Below, piece by piece: positions 34,295-42,333 of a DNA stretch of 64,000 bases. Numbering within the stretch: position 1 is the first letter of the stretch; every line of letters begins with the position of its first letter. The notes beneath the pieces are model-generated. The model did not search any database and was not told the origin of the DNA. It worked only from the letters and a program-made list of their open reading frames with translations. This stretch comes from Alg239-R122 sp041746135 (GTDB taxonomy: Bacteria; Pseudomonadota; Alphaproteobacteria; Sphingomonadales; Sphingomonadaceae): contig JBGTHQ010000019.1 in NCBI GenBank assembly GCA_041746135.1, positions 1-64,000 of the forward strand. The letters are read 5' to 3'. The translations under genes were made by a program, and so were the position numbers.

Positions 34295-35062
34295 TCAGGC
34301 CCCCTTTCGGCGTGTCTGGAGGTCGCCATTGGCGACCGAGCGATTGCCCCACCATGCGGCGTCGATCGCTTCGACGCCTTCCGATATCGCGGTGCGCTGT
34401 GCGTTCTGCAGGTTGACGACAATCCGCCGCGTGATCCCGTTGCAGCTGTCGGCGAACATCAGCGCCAGATCGTCGGCGATACGGACATGCAGGCAGTAAT
34501 TGTCGCGCAGTTTGAGCGCATCGTCCGGGCTGGCCGGCTGCGCGGCGGTCGATACCAGGATGCGATTGTCGAACCGCTCCCATTCCTTGAGCTTGGCGGG
34601 CAGCGCTTCCTCGCCGATCATCATGATGCCGATGCTGGTGGCGTCGTGGATATCGCGGATGATCTCGACCGACTGGCGTTTCACGAGATAATCCATCTCG
34701 TCGATGACGAGCGGACGCGGATCGTGGTTCAGCTGGTCGATAATCTGCCCCAGTATGCGCGGTCCGCTGCGCTGCAGCGCGGTCACGCCGATCGCCCTGG
34801 CGATATTTTCCAGCAGCGAGCGCTGCGTCCATACCGATTTCGCCTCGATATAGGCGGCGTTGGTCCGTGCGGCCGCAAATGCGGAGGCGACCGATTTGCC
34901 GTATCCGGAAAAGCCGTAGAGCAGGCCCAGGCGCGGCAGGTTTTCGCCCGCATTCTTGCATTCGATCAGCGTCTGCAGGGCGAGCGACATGTTGGTCAGC
35001 TGCGCCTGCCCCGGAACCTGGTCCGGCAGTCTTGCCGGGGGGGCTGCGATAGTGTGGGTCAT
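34295..35062 (-). CDS. MuB-like AAA+ ATPase (transposition target selector)
   Basis: A 255-residue AAA+ ATPase. Walker A GFSGYGKS is at 50-57 and Walker B PLVIDEMDYL at 117-126; sensor-like STAAQP follows. MuB binds DNA non-specifically with ATP, captures target DNA, delivers it to MuA and protects the element from self-insertion. The N-terminal HTH seen in Mu MuB is shorter or absent here, as in many B-like proteins. Immediately downstream of the transposase gene. Confidence 0.92.
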   Translation of the reverse strand: MTHTIAAPPARLPDQVPGQAQLTNMSLALQTLIECKNAGENLPRLGLLYGFSGYGKSVASAFAAARTNAAYIEAKSVWTQRSLLENIARAIGVTALQRSGPRILGQIIDQLNHDPRPLVIDEMDYLVKRQSVEIIRDIHDATSIGIMMIGEEALPAKLKEWERFDNRILVSTAAQPASPDDALKLRDNYCLHVRIADDLALMFADSCNGITRRIVVNLQNAQRTAISEGVEAIDAAWWGNRSVANGDLQTRRKGA

Positions 35063-35077
35063 GATATTATCCTTTCG

Positions 35078-36877
35078 TCAGTCGCGCCGCGTCATGCGGA
35101 TCGGGTTGGGTGTGTCGGGAAGCGAGGCGAAATATCCGGTCGTGATCTTCTCGGCCTGATATTCGGGGGACTGGGCGTAAGCGCGCGCCTTGCGCAGGTC
35201 GGTCTCATCGACATCCTCGCCGCGCGCCACAGCGGCCATCACGGCGTCGGCTTCGGCCATTTTCTGTGCGGGTGTGCGGTGCGCGGTCCTGGGGGCGGGT
35301 GCGGAGCCAGCGATGCGCGGAGCGGAAGGTATGCGCGCGGGATTTGCATCGGCCATGCTGTCCATCGCATCGGTGCTGTGCGGAATGGTGGGGCCGGAAA
35401 GATAGGCGAGCTTGCCGGCGCGTTCGGCATCCTGTCGCAGCAACTGGTCGCGTGCCTTTTCGAACGAATAGCCGCGTTGCTTGTCGCGCAGTTCGGCGCG
35501 CGCCTGTTTCATGAACGTGTCCTGGTGCACGCGTGCGGCCCTGGCGAACCGTTCCTCGGACAGGCCGGCGCGTTCGGCATTGACGGCGGTATCGATATAA
35601 TTACCATCCTCGTCGAAGATGAACAATGCGCCCAGATCGTCCTCGTCGCGGCGCACGATCACGTCGCGACCGGCATAGGCGGCCAGCGGCGCGGCCCAAT
35701 AGCGTCCGCCCTTCCACTGGATGCCGCGCTTGCCGACGCGGCGGGTGCCGACCAGCGCGCTCAAGGCCATTTTCAGCACGGCTTCACCGGGTGCAGCCCG
35801 CGCCGGGCGCGGCGATTGCTGCCACTTGGCCATCGGCGACATGCGCAGCGACGAATGTGCGCGCAGATGATAGACGCCGTCGGTCCAGGCATCGAGGACG
35901 CCCTGCAGCTCGGCATTGGTCATTTCGGGAACGACGATGGCGCGGCCGTGCAGTTTGCGGGCGCGGGCGCGCAGCTGCTGTGCCTCGGCGACGCTATGGC
36001 CGGCATAGCCGCCGAGCAGCTCGGCGCGTTCGCGGGTGAATGTGCCGAACAGGCGCTCGACAAACGGTTTCTTTTCGGGCGATCCGGGCGGGCAGATCAG
36101 CTGTTCGATGCCCAGGGTTTCGAGCGCGGACTTGACCGACGCGTTGATAAAGCCCGATCCGTTGTCGGTGGCGACCGCGTCGGGCATCACGCCCCAGGCA
36201 CGGATGGTATCGATCAAGAGGCTCCGGACGGACTGGGCGCTTTCGGACGGCACGACCAGAAAGCGTGCGCGGCGCGACCAGCGATCGATCAGGCCGAGGA
36301 CCATGATGCGCCCGCCGATGGTCAGCACGTCGGCCTTGGTGGTGTCGAGTTCCCACACCTCGTGCGCGGCGGTGACGCCGCCATCGGCGCTGCCGAGCGC
36401 GAGGCGGTATTTGCCCTTATACTGGTCGGGATTGCGCATCGAGGCAAAGGCAGCGCACTTGCGGCGTTCGAGCTGTGCGATATAGCGCTGCAGCGAACGC
36501 AACGACGGCAGCGTGTCGAAATCGCATTGCAACAGTTCGAGCACGCGCGGTGCGGACAGCTTGCGATCGGCGATCACCGCCTCGACCGCGTTGGCGAATT
36601 CGGGATGTTCGGCGAAATAGCCGCTGCCCCTGGGACGGCCGCGATCGCGGATGTTCCGGTTGGCGGCCTTGCGGCGACCCAGATAGTCGGCGCGCGCCGA
36701 AGTGGGCAGATCGGTAAACTTGTAAAGCCGCCCACCGCCCTTGCCGGGGCGGTCCCGAAACTCCCAATTTTCAGTCCGGGCGCGCTTGTTTACGCCTCTC
36801 TTCGTAGCTGGCAGTCCTTCCAGTTCCATATCGGCGAGATCAGCGGCCGCAATATATTCGGGGATGGCCGCGCTCAT
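35078..36877 (-). CDS. MuA-like DDE transposase
   Basis: A 599-residue transposase. An N-terminal winged-helix Mu DNA-binding domain (about 6-68; ADLADMELEGLPATKRGVNK...WEFRDRPGKGGGRLYKFTDLP) is followed by a helical end-binding region and an rve catalytic core with Asp178 (WELDTT), Asp238 (ATDNGSG) and Glu274 (PFVERLFG). A Mu-type beta-barrel domain follows (about 370-440) and then a basic C-terminal tail. The start at MSAAIPEYIA is chosen by homology to MuA; the frame is open upstream into the ner region. Performs the replicative transposition of the phage. Confidence 0.95.
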   Translation of the reverse strand: MSAAIPEYIAAADLADMELEGLPATKRGVNKRARTENWEFRDRPGKGGGRLYKFTDLPTSARADYLGRRKAANRNIRDRGRPRGSGYFAEHPEFANAVEAVIADRKLSAPRVLELLQCDFDTLPSLRSLQRYIAQLERRKCAAFASMRNPDQYKGKYRLALGSADGGVTAAHEVWELDTTKADVLTIGGRIMVLGLIDRWSRRARFLVVPSESAQSVRSLLIDTIRAWGVMPDAVATDNGSGFINASVKSALETLGIEQLICPPGSPEKKPFVERLFGTFTRERAELLGGYAGHSVAEAQQLRARARKLHGRAIVVPEMTNAELQGVLDAWTDGVYHLRAHSSLRMSPMAKWQQSPRPARAAPGEAVLKMALSALVGTRRVGKRGIQWKGGRYWAAPLAAYAGRDVIVRRDEDDLGALFIFDEDGNYIDTAVNAERAGLSEERFARAARVHQDTFMKQARAELRDKQRGYSFEKARDQLLRQDAERAGKLAYLSGPTIPHSTDAMDSMADANPARIPSAPRIAGSAPAPRTAHRTPAQKMAEADAVMAAVARGEDVDETDLRKARAYAQSPEYQAEKITTGYFASLPDTPNPIRMTRRD

Positions 36878-36947
36878 AGTGCTGCTCCAGAACGGAACAG
36901 AACAAACATGGTGCATGACTCTGGAAATATACTGTGATAACGGAGTT

Positions 36948-37229
36948 TCAAGCGGCCGCTCCCTGGTGATGGAAGCGCGCTTTACGTTCGTAATTTTCTG
37001 ATGGTTGCGGTGTAAGTCGCCTGCCATTGTTGCCATAACGGGAGGGCCAGATAAGGTAAGCCGGTACATTTAAGAACGATGCGATAGCGAGCTCTGCCTT
37101 GCTGTTGGGTTCAATCAATGCGTTCGCAACGACTTGCCGCGAAAGATGATTGTCCCGCCCGATCGACGCCATAGTGGCACCGCGTTTGCGGATTGCCATC
37201 TTGATGTCTTCGGGGTGCCAATCATTCAC
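36948..37229 (-). CDS. Ner-like HTH repressor of early transcription
   Basis: A 93-residue Nlp/Ner-type protein: MNDWHPEDIKMAIRKRGATM, SIGRDNHLSRQVVANALIEP and FLNVPAYLIWPSRYG are the family pattern (W...I...RG.SLA.LS...GLS...L..AL......E..IA..LG..P..IWPSRY). In Mu, Ner down-regulates early and repressor promoters. The start is GTG, and its first bases overlap an operator-like repeat. Confidence 0.88.
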   Translation of the reverse strand: MNDWHPEDIKMAIRKRGATMASIGRDNHLSRQVVANALIEPNSKAELAIASFLNVPAYLIWPSRYGNNGRRLTPQPSENYERKARFHHQGAAA

Positions 37230-37276
37230 TACAAATTCCTATATCTGTAGTTTTTGTATCGGGTAACACTACAAAT
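37228..37276. promoter_or_regulatory. Operator region between ner-like and repressor genes
   Basis: ACTACAAAT occurs at 37228-37236 and 37268-37276, and the inverted TGTAGT at 37246-37251, giving an ACTACA...TGTAGT dyad plus an extra half. The 61-base divergent region must hold both early leftward and repressor promoters. The repeats are the obvious candidates for CI or Ner binding. Confidence 0.6.
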
Positions 37277-37290
37277 CTGTCAAGTCAGAA

Positions 37291-37953
37291 ATGCAAGAAA
37301 ATCATTCCCTATGGACAAAAGATGTTCGCGAACGGCTGAAAACGCTGATTGAAGCGAAATACACGCAGACTGAATTTGCGAATAAGCTGGGTATTTCACC
37401 TGCCACGCTCAATCATCTGTTAAATCGTGACAACGAGCCCAGGCTGTCGCGGATCACGCGGATCGCCGAAGAGCTTCATGTGTCCCTTGACCATATTCTG
37501 ACGGGTCAGGTCGAAGGGATGCGGGCGGTTTTCTCCTTATCCAGAATACCGCTGCTCGATATTTCGGTATCAGCCGGCGATGGCGTAGAAGCTCTCGAGG
37601 CTGGTCAAAGCACCGAGGCGCTGGAATTCCCCGAAGATTGGCTTCGAGAGAATTTCGGGCGTATCGAGGGGCTTCGCCTCATGCGGGTAAAGGGCGACAG
37701 TATGGAACCAAAGCTGGTCGATGGATCGCTTTTGATGATCGACATTAACCTAACCGAAAATAGTGATGGTCTTTATGTGGTGCGCTATTATGATCAGTTG
37801 CTTGTGAAGCGCGTACAGTTCGAAGGAAAGACAGTGCGGCTATCGAGTGAAAATGCCAGTTACCATGACACTATCATCGACCTGTCGAACAATGCCGATC
37901 GAGAAGCGCTACGCTTGATCGGGCGCGCTGTCTGGTCGGGGAATGCAATGTAG
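37291..37953 (+). CDS. CI-like phage repressor with S24 self-cleavage domain
   Basis: A 220-residue repressor. An N-terminal XRE-type HTH (about 10-70; YTQTEFANKLGISPATLNHLLNRDNEPRLSRI) joins a C-terminal S24 peptidase domain with Ser137 (KGDSMEP) and Lys173 (LLVKRVQ). A putative Ala95-Gly96 cleavage site lies in SVSAGDG. This predicts RecA-stimulated autocleavage and SOS induction. Divergent from ner across a short operator region. Confidence 0.92.
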   Translation: MQENHSLWTKDVRERLKTLIEAKYTQTEFANKLGISPATLNHLLNRDNEPRLSRITRIAEELHVSLDHILTGQVEGMRAVFSLSRIPLLDISVSAGDGVEALEAGQSTEALEFPEDWLRENFGRIEGLRLMRVKGDSMEPKLVDGSLLMIDINLTENSDGLYVVRYYDQLLVKRVQFEGKTVRLSSENASYHDTIIDLSNNADREALRLIGRAVWSGNAM

Positions 37954-37964
37954 CAGGAGGTTGG

Positions 37965-38906
37965 ATGAGAATATTGATTAAAGCGGCGGTTTTAATATCG
38001 GCATCTGCACTTTTGTCTACGTCTGCGTCTGCTCGTGAATGGGGCACAGCAGGTGGCTGGAATGTGATCGAGCTGGGCGAGAGCTGCGCAATCACGCTTG
38101 AATATGACGGTAAAGGATCCTCAGAATTAATCCTGATGCAACATCGTGATGACAATGTGTTTATTACGGTGGCGAATGATGATTGGTCTGTATTGGATGA
38201 GAAGCAATACTCGATCGCCTACAGTATCGACGGGGTGGCATATAATCCCCCCAAAATGTCCGTAGGAACAATTTTGAAGTATAAACCCGGTTTCATGACG
38301 ATCTATGATCGAAAATTTTTGAGCGCTTTTGCCGCAGGAAGTTCTCTCAATGTATTTTACGATAAAAACCCTGACGATCCGGAGTCCCAATACCAGCTTA
38401 TAGATCAATTGAGCCTCACCGGTACGGCGATCGCAGTAGCGCGGATGGACCAGTGCTTGCAAGCTGTGCGGAGAGACCGTGAAGCTGAACTTGCCGAAAA
38501 ACGAAAATTCGAGCATCTTCCTGACGATCCATTCGGCAATTCGGAGCCTGCAGTTCAAGATACAAAAGCGCGGGATGTCAGCCATCGATATTCCCGTATG
38601 TTCGGAATGCAATATCCTGCTGCCTCAAAAGCAGCCGGATTGAGCGGCAGCGTGGAAGCCGAGCTAACCATCGGCCTTCGCGATAACGTTCTCAAATGCA
38701 AGATAGTTGGTAGCAGCGGCCATGAACTGCTCGACAAAGAAACCTGTGAAGTACTCAATCGTAGTGGGCGTTATATTTCTGCACTAGACGAAAGCGGCAA
38801 TGCTATAGAAGGTAAATTAATCGAAAAAGTGAGGTGGGAAATTTCCCAGCCTGAACCGGCGGCAGTCCCACCTCCCGCAATGGAAATTGAGCTCTCCCCC
38901 AAATAA
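37965..38906 (+). CDS. Secreted TonB-C-terminal-like protein, probable lysogeny cargo (moron)
   Basis: A 313-residue protein with a signal peptide (cleavage likely after STSASA near residue 23). A central uncharacterised domain is followed by RYSRMFGMQYPAASKAAGLSGSVEAELTIGLRDNVLKCKIVGSSG... VLNRSGRYISALDESGN. This resembles the energy-transducing TonB C-terminal fold (Y P..A...G..G.V.V...V...G.V..C.V..SSG...LD...C). No TonB membrane anchor or Pro-rich linker is present. It is AT-richer than the late genes, lies just downstream of the repressor, and is probably expressed in lysogens, acting in the periplasm. Confidence 0.65.
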   Translation: MRILIKAAVLISASALLSTSASAREWGTAGGWNVIELGESCAITLEYDGKGSSELILMQHRDDNVFITVANDDWSVLDEKQYSIAYSIDGVAYNPPKMSVGTILKYKPGFMTIYDRKFLSAFAAGSSLNVFYDKNPDDPESQYQLIDQLSLTGTAIAVARMDQCLQAVRRDREAELAEKRKFEHLPDDPFGNSEPAVQDTKARDVSHRYSRMFGMQYPAASKAAGLSGSVEAELTIGLRDNVLKCKIVGSSGHELLDKETCEVLNRSGRYISALDESGNAIEGKLIEKVRWEISQPEPAAVPPPAMEIELSPK

Positions 38907-39031
38907 CGCCCATAGAGCGTCGAAATCGCCACGACCCTCAAATCCCCCCGGACGTTTCTGAAATTGCCGTGTGCATCGTGCACACGGGCTTGTGCGGCCC
39001 ATTTACCCGGCCGGTCGCTCTGCCGATGCGC

Positions 39032-39136
39032 TCAAACGACCATGAGTATGTAACCGCCGATAATTATCACCAGGTTGGCAATTGCGGCGATCGCCAGAAA
39101 ACGGTCCTGTCTGCGGGGCTTTTGCATGCCATGCAT
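39032..39136 (-). CDS. 34-residue single-TM peptide (tentative)
   Basis: Reads MHGMQKPRRQDRFLAIAAIA then NLVIIIGGYILMVV: a basic N-terminus and one hydrophobic helix. It lies 30 bases beyond the 39167-39610 gene on the same strand. Its start could also be the ATG at 39127. A real but tiny membrane peptide is plausible. Confidence 0.35.
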   Translation of the reverse strand: MHGMQKPRRQDRFLAIAAIANLVIIIGGYILMVV

Positions 39137-39166
39137 GCCAGCGCCGCCGAAACAGGACCGCAATCT

Positions 39167-39610
39167 CTAAGCATCCTCCGGGTTCAGGAACTGATCGGTC
39201 GCCCGAAACACGAAAAACCGCGGTTGCCCCGCAACGGGATCGATCAGCTCGAGATCATCCCGTGCAAATTTGTCGAATTTGAGCGAGAACAGGCCTTCTG
39301 CGCTCCCGGCGTTGATGCTGATCTGATAGGCCTTGTCCTTTTTGCCGCGCGCCACGAAATCGCCCTGCATATCGACGGCGATGGCGATCTTGCCGGCATC
39401 GTTGCCGGTGCCGACCTGGATGGCCACCGGCTGCGCGTCCAGATGAAACGCGGCCTTGCGTGCCAGTGCCGCGCCGATGCGGATAGTAATGAATGTCGAA
39501 GTCTTGCCGGTTTTGGCTATCTTCATTGATTTTGGCGATACGAGCACGCCGCCGGCGGGTGTCTGCGATGTCGGAGGCGGTCCGACGCGTTCGATGTTTT
39601 CAAATGGCAT
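39167..39610 (-). CDS. Hypothetical phage protein, opposite to the late operon
   Basis: A 147-residue beta-rich soluble protein (TSTFITIRIGAALARKAAFH; VAIQVGTGNDAGKIAIAVDM; FFVFRATDQF). I cannot assign a family. It is the middle gene of a short minus-strand island lying between two plus-strand transcripts, the repressor/cargo pair and the late operon. An ATATT leader with GGGAAA precedes the ATG. Confidence 0.55.
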   Translation of the reverse strand: MPFENIERVGPPPTSQTPAGGVLVSPKSMKIAKTGKTSTFITIRIGAALARKAAFHLDAQPVAIQVGTGNDAGKIAIAVDMQGDFVARGKKDKAYQISINAGSAEGLFSLKFDKFARDDLELIDPVAGQPRFFVFRATDQFLNPEDA

Positions 39611-39622
39611 AATATTTCCCTA

Positions 39623-39733
39623 TCAATTATCGCCGCAGTTTGGATCAACGGCGCGGTTCTGCAAATCGGGGACGTCTGACCAGGGCCAATATGGCGCTTG
39701 CTTTTTATCCCGTCCGCTGCAATCGATATGCAC
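39623..39733 (-). CDS. 36-residue small protein upstream of the 39167-39610 gene
   Basis: From a GTG at 39733: VHIDCSGRDKKQAPYWPWSD then VPDLQNRAVDPNCGDN, a Trp/Pro/Asp-rich, protein-like frame ending 12 bases before the next start. Two cysteines. No family recognised; expression depends on a promoter that must lie in or beyond the G tract. Confidence 0.35.
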   Translation of the reverse strand: MHIDCSGRDKKQAPYWPWSDVPDLQNRAVDPNCGDN

Positions 39734-39747
39734 CGATCCGATAATGC

Positions 39748-39759
39748 GGGGGGGGGGGG
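39748..39759. repeat. 12-base homopolymeric G tract
   Basis: An uninterrupted run of 12 G. An ATG at 39744 precedes it and is in frame with the protease gene (the run encodes Arg-Gly-Gly-Gly). Length change would shift that upstream start in or out of frame and alter spacing to the adjacent activator-like motif. Such tracts are slippage-prone; it could also be a sequencing-length error. Confidence 0.8.
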
Positions 39760-39775
39760 TGACACGGGTTACCCC
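39759..39775 (+). promoter_or_regulatory. Candidate late-activator site of the rightward late operon
   Basis: GTGACACGGGTTACCCC with dyad symmetry (GGGGT.AC....GT.ACCCC when the adjoining G is included). It matches 14 of 17 bases of the motif before the leftward head operon. It lies 34 bases upstream of the protease ATG. Confidence 0.5.
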
Positions 39776-39809
39776 ATTTGCCCCAGGCGCATCCGCCTAT
39801 CAACCGGGC

Positions 39810-40838
39810 ATGGATCGAAACCCACTCCCCAAAAAGCCCACCATCCGCATCATGCGGCCCGGCACCTTTACGTCGATGGAAGGCGCGCAGGTCGCCTTTA
39901 CCCGCGATGACCTGATCTCCGCCGCGCAGAATTACGATGCCGACGCGGATCCCGCGCCGCTCGTGATCGGGCACCCGCGTGCCGACCACCCGGCCTGGGG
40001 CTGGGTCGGATCGCTGCGCGTCGAAGGCGACGAGCTGATCGCCGATGCGGACGATATCGACGCCAGCTTTGCCGAGGACGTGCGCGCCAAGAAATACCGC
40101 AAGGTGTCGGCGTCCTGGTACCCGCCGCAGCATCCCAACAATCCCAAGCCCGGCCAATATTATCTCAAGCATGTCGGATTTCTGGGCGCGCATGCGCCCG
40201 GTGTGCGCGGGCTGGGCACCGTTTCGTTCAGCGCGGGCGACGATGCCGATCTCGCCACGCTGGACATCATCTCGTTTTCCACGCCAACACAGGAGCAACC
40301 CAAAGTGACCGATACACCCAAGAAAACCGACGAACAAGCCAAGGCCGATGCCGCAGCCGCCACCGATGCAGCCAGCCTGGCTGAACGCGAGCGCAAGCTG
40401 GCCGAGCGCGAGAAGGCCGCCGAAAAGCGCGACAAGATTGCTGCCGAGGCCGCCCAGAAGGCCGCGCACGACGCCAATGTGAGTTTTGCCGAGCAGCTGC
40501 AGACCGAGGGCAAGCTTGCACCCGCCGGCAAGGATCTGCTGGTCGGCGTGATGGACCAGCTGGAAACGACCGCCACGGTCAGCTTCGGCGAAAGCGCGGG
40601 CGACATGACGCCCGCCGCCGCCATGAAAAAGCTGATCGGCGGTGCGCAGCCGCTGATCGATCTGGGCGAGCGCGGCGGCAAGCCGAAAGACGGTGCATCG
40701 GCCGTCAGCTTCGCCGCGCCTGCCGGATATCAGGTCGATGACGACAAGGCCGACCTTTATGCGCGGGCCAAGGCGGTCCAGCGCAGCAATCCCAAACTGT
40801 CCTGGATGGATGCCGTCCGCGAAGCCGAGGCGGGCTGA
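39810..40838 (+). CDS. Mu gpI-like phage protease/scaffold protein
   Basis: A 342-residue protein. The N-terminal domain (1-150) has RIMRPGTFTSMEGAQVAFTRDDL, PLVIGHPRADHPAWGWVGSL and KKYRKVSASWYPPQHP, typical of the Mu I-type prohead protease (catalytic His/Ser probably in IGHP and VSASW). From about 165 to 225 there is a charged Ala/Lys/Glu coiled coil, then a tail, matching the combined protease-scaffold architecture. Start ATG 39810 has a weak ribosome-binding site; an in-frame ATG at 39744 is the alternative. Confidence 0.83.
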   Translation: MDRNPLPKKPTIRIMRPGTFTSMEGAQVAFTRDDLISAAQNYDADADPAPLVIGHPRADHPAWGWVGSLRVEGDELIADADDIDASFAEDVRAKKYRKVSASWYPPQHPNNPKPGQYYLKHVGFLGAHAPGVRGLGTVSFSAGDDADLATLDIISFSTPTQEQPKVTDTPKKTDEQAKADAAAATDAASLAERERKLAEREKAAEKRDKIAAEAAQKAAHDANVSFAEQLQTEGKLAPAGKDLLVGVMDQLETTATVSFGESAGDMTPAAAMKKLIGGAQPLIDLGERGGKPKDGASAVSFAAPAGYQVDDDKADLYARAKAVQRSNPKLSWMDAVREAEAG

Positions 40839-40879
40839 CCGTCCGATCCCGTCACCCACACAAACAAAGGTAAATTGAT

Positions 40880-41212
40880 ATGCAACAGATCCCGATCTTG
40901 AAACTCACCCGCATCGCCGCCGCCGCCGTCCTTCCACAGCGCTTCGTCGGTTTCGACAATACCAATATCGGCGTTGCCGGTGCCAAGCCCATGGGCGTCG
41001 CCGATTATGGCGCGGGCGTAGGCGAGGCTTTTGCCGTCAATACGCTCGGCACCGCCAAGATCGAGGCGGGCGCCGCGTTCAATGACGGCGATCCGGTCAA
41101 ATCCGATGCCACAGGCAAAGCCATCGGGCAGGCCGGAGTGGGCGAAATCGCCGGATACGCGCTGCAGGATGCGGTCGCCGGCCAGATCGCCGAGATCCTG
41201 CTCACCCCATAA
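40880..41212 (+). CDS. Capsid decoration/cement protein (DUF2190-like)
   Basis: A 110-residue beta-rich protein rich in Ala/Gly: FVGFDNTNIGVAGAKPMGVA, AFNDGDPVKSDATGKAIGQA and AGYALQDAVAGQIAEILL. This fits small capsid-stabilising proteins encoded between protease and major capsid. ATG preceded by AAAGGT. Confidence 0.72.
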   Translation: MQQIPILKLTRIAAAAVLPQRFVGFDNTNIGVAGAKPMGVADYGAGVGEAFAVNTLGTAKIEAGAAFNDGDPVKSDATGKAIGQAGVGEIAGYALQDAVAGQIAEILLTP

Positions 41213-41220
41213 GCCGCATT

Positions 41221-41244
41221 GCGGGCTGGCCAATACCGGCCCGC
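41221..41244 (+). terminator. Hairpin between decoration and capsid genes
   Basis: GCGGGCTGG pairs with CCGGCCCGC (one G-T pair) around a six-base loop. No U tract follows, so it is more likely an mRNA-processing or stabilising hairpin or attenuator than a full terminator. Confidence 0.4.
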
Positions 41245-41302
41245 GACGCCCCACCGGACTAACCCAGTCACATTAACGATTTTACCCAGGAGACTATTCA
41301 CC

Positions 41303-42244
41303 ATGATACCCGGAACCAATATGAACGCTGGCCAGGTCCGCGTCGTCGATCCCATTCTTACCGAACACGCCCGCGGTTACAGCAACGGCGAATTTATCGG
41401 CTTCGAACTGTTCCCGCGCGTCAACATGCCGACCCGCGCGGCCAAGCGCATCGAGTTCAACCGCGAGGCGCTGATGCGCGTGCTGACGGTGCGGGCACCC
41501 GGCACCGATATCAAGCAAATCACCATGACGTATAACGGCGCACCGGTGAACCTGACGCAGGATGCGCTGCAGGCGATCACGCCGGTCGAGTTTATCGAGG
41601 AAGCCGGCGCGATCCCCGGCATCGACCTGCAACAGGAAAGCGTCGATGTGGCGCTCGCGGTCATCGCGTTGAGCCTGGAAATCCAGCAAGCGGAGCTGGC
41701 CCGCAATCCCGACGCCTATGCGCTGACCAACAAGGTTGCGCTGACCGGCACCGACAAATGGTCGGACGGCGCCAGCGATCCCGGCGTCCTCATCGAGGAC
41801 GGCAAGGAAACGGTGCGCGCCCGCACCGGCCGCCGCGCCAACGTGCTGGCGCTGTCCGCCCCGGTCAAAAGCAAGCTCAAGACCCACGCCCGGATCCGCG
41901 AGCATTACAAGCATACGACCAGCTCGACCATCTCGGACGAGATGCTGGCCAGCTATTTCGATGTCGAGAAAGTCGTGGTCGGCAACGCGATCTACGATCT
42001 GTTCGACGGTTCGACGCTCGACGTGTGGGGCAATGACGCGGTGCTGGCCTATGTGCCGTCCGAAAACATGCGCAACATGCGCCTGCCGAGCTACGGCTAC
42101 ACCTATCAGCTCAACAACCATCCGTTCGTCGAGGCCGTCGAATGGAATGCGAACAAGCGGTCCTGGGCCAATAACGTCATCAACGAAAGCGCCCCCGAAA
42201 TCGTCGGCCAGGATGCAGGCTTCCTGATCCAGAACGCGGTCTGA
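41303..42244 (+). CDS. Major capsid protein
   Basis: A 313-residue major head protein. The GYSNGEFIGFELFPRVNMPTRAAKRIEFNREALM start and the C-terminal LPSYGYTYQLNNHPFVEAVEWNANKRSWANNVINES are typical of Mu-type (HK97-fold) capsids of alphaproteobacterial phages. AGGAGA lies 11 bases upstream of the ATG. Flanked on both sides by stable hairpins. Confidence 0.85.
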   Translation: MIPGTNMNAGQVRVVDPILTEHARGYSNGEFIGFELFPRVNMPTRAAKRIEFNREALMRVLTVRAPGTDIKQITMTYNGAPVNLTQDALQAITPVEFIEEAGAIPGIDLQQESVDVALAVIALSLEIQQAELARNPDAYALTNKVALTGTDKWSDGASDPGVLIEDGKETVRARTGRRANVLALSAPVKSKLKTHARIREHYKHTTSSTISDEMLASYFDVEKVVVGNAIYDLFDGSTLDVWGNDAVLAYVPSENMRNMRLPSYGYTYQLNNHPFVEAVEWNANKRSWANNVINESAPEIVGQDAGFLIQNAV

Positions 42245-42262
42245 CGTCTGGCCGATACTGGC

Positions 42263-42290
42263 GGGCGGCGGCGGTTACGCGCCGTCGCCC
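42263..42290 (+). terminator. Strong GC hairpin after the capsid gene
   Basis: GGGCGGCGGCG pairs with CGCCGTCGCCC (10 of 11 bp) around loop GTTACG, 19 bases after the capsid stop. It lacks a U tract; partial termination or 3'-end protection of the abundant capsid message is likely. Confidence 0.5.
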
Positions 42291-42333
42291 TCCACAGCCT
42301 CCCCTCTCAACCCAAGTTAACGGAGTAAATGTG

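Noticed and set aside
34292..36937. An 881-codon plus-strand open frame opposite MuA and MuB
   Set aside because: It mirrors the third-position GC of real minus-strand genes; the translation is His/Arg/Gly/Gln-rich without domains, while MuA and MuB are clear on the other strand.
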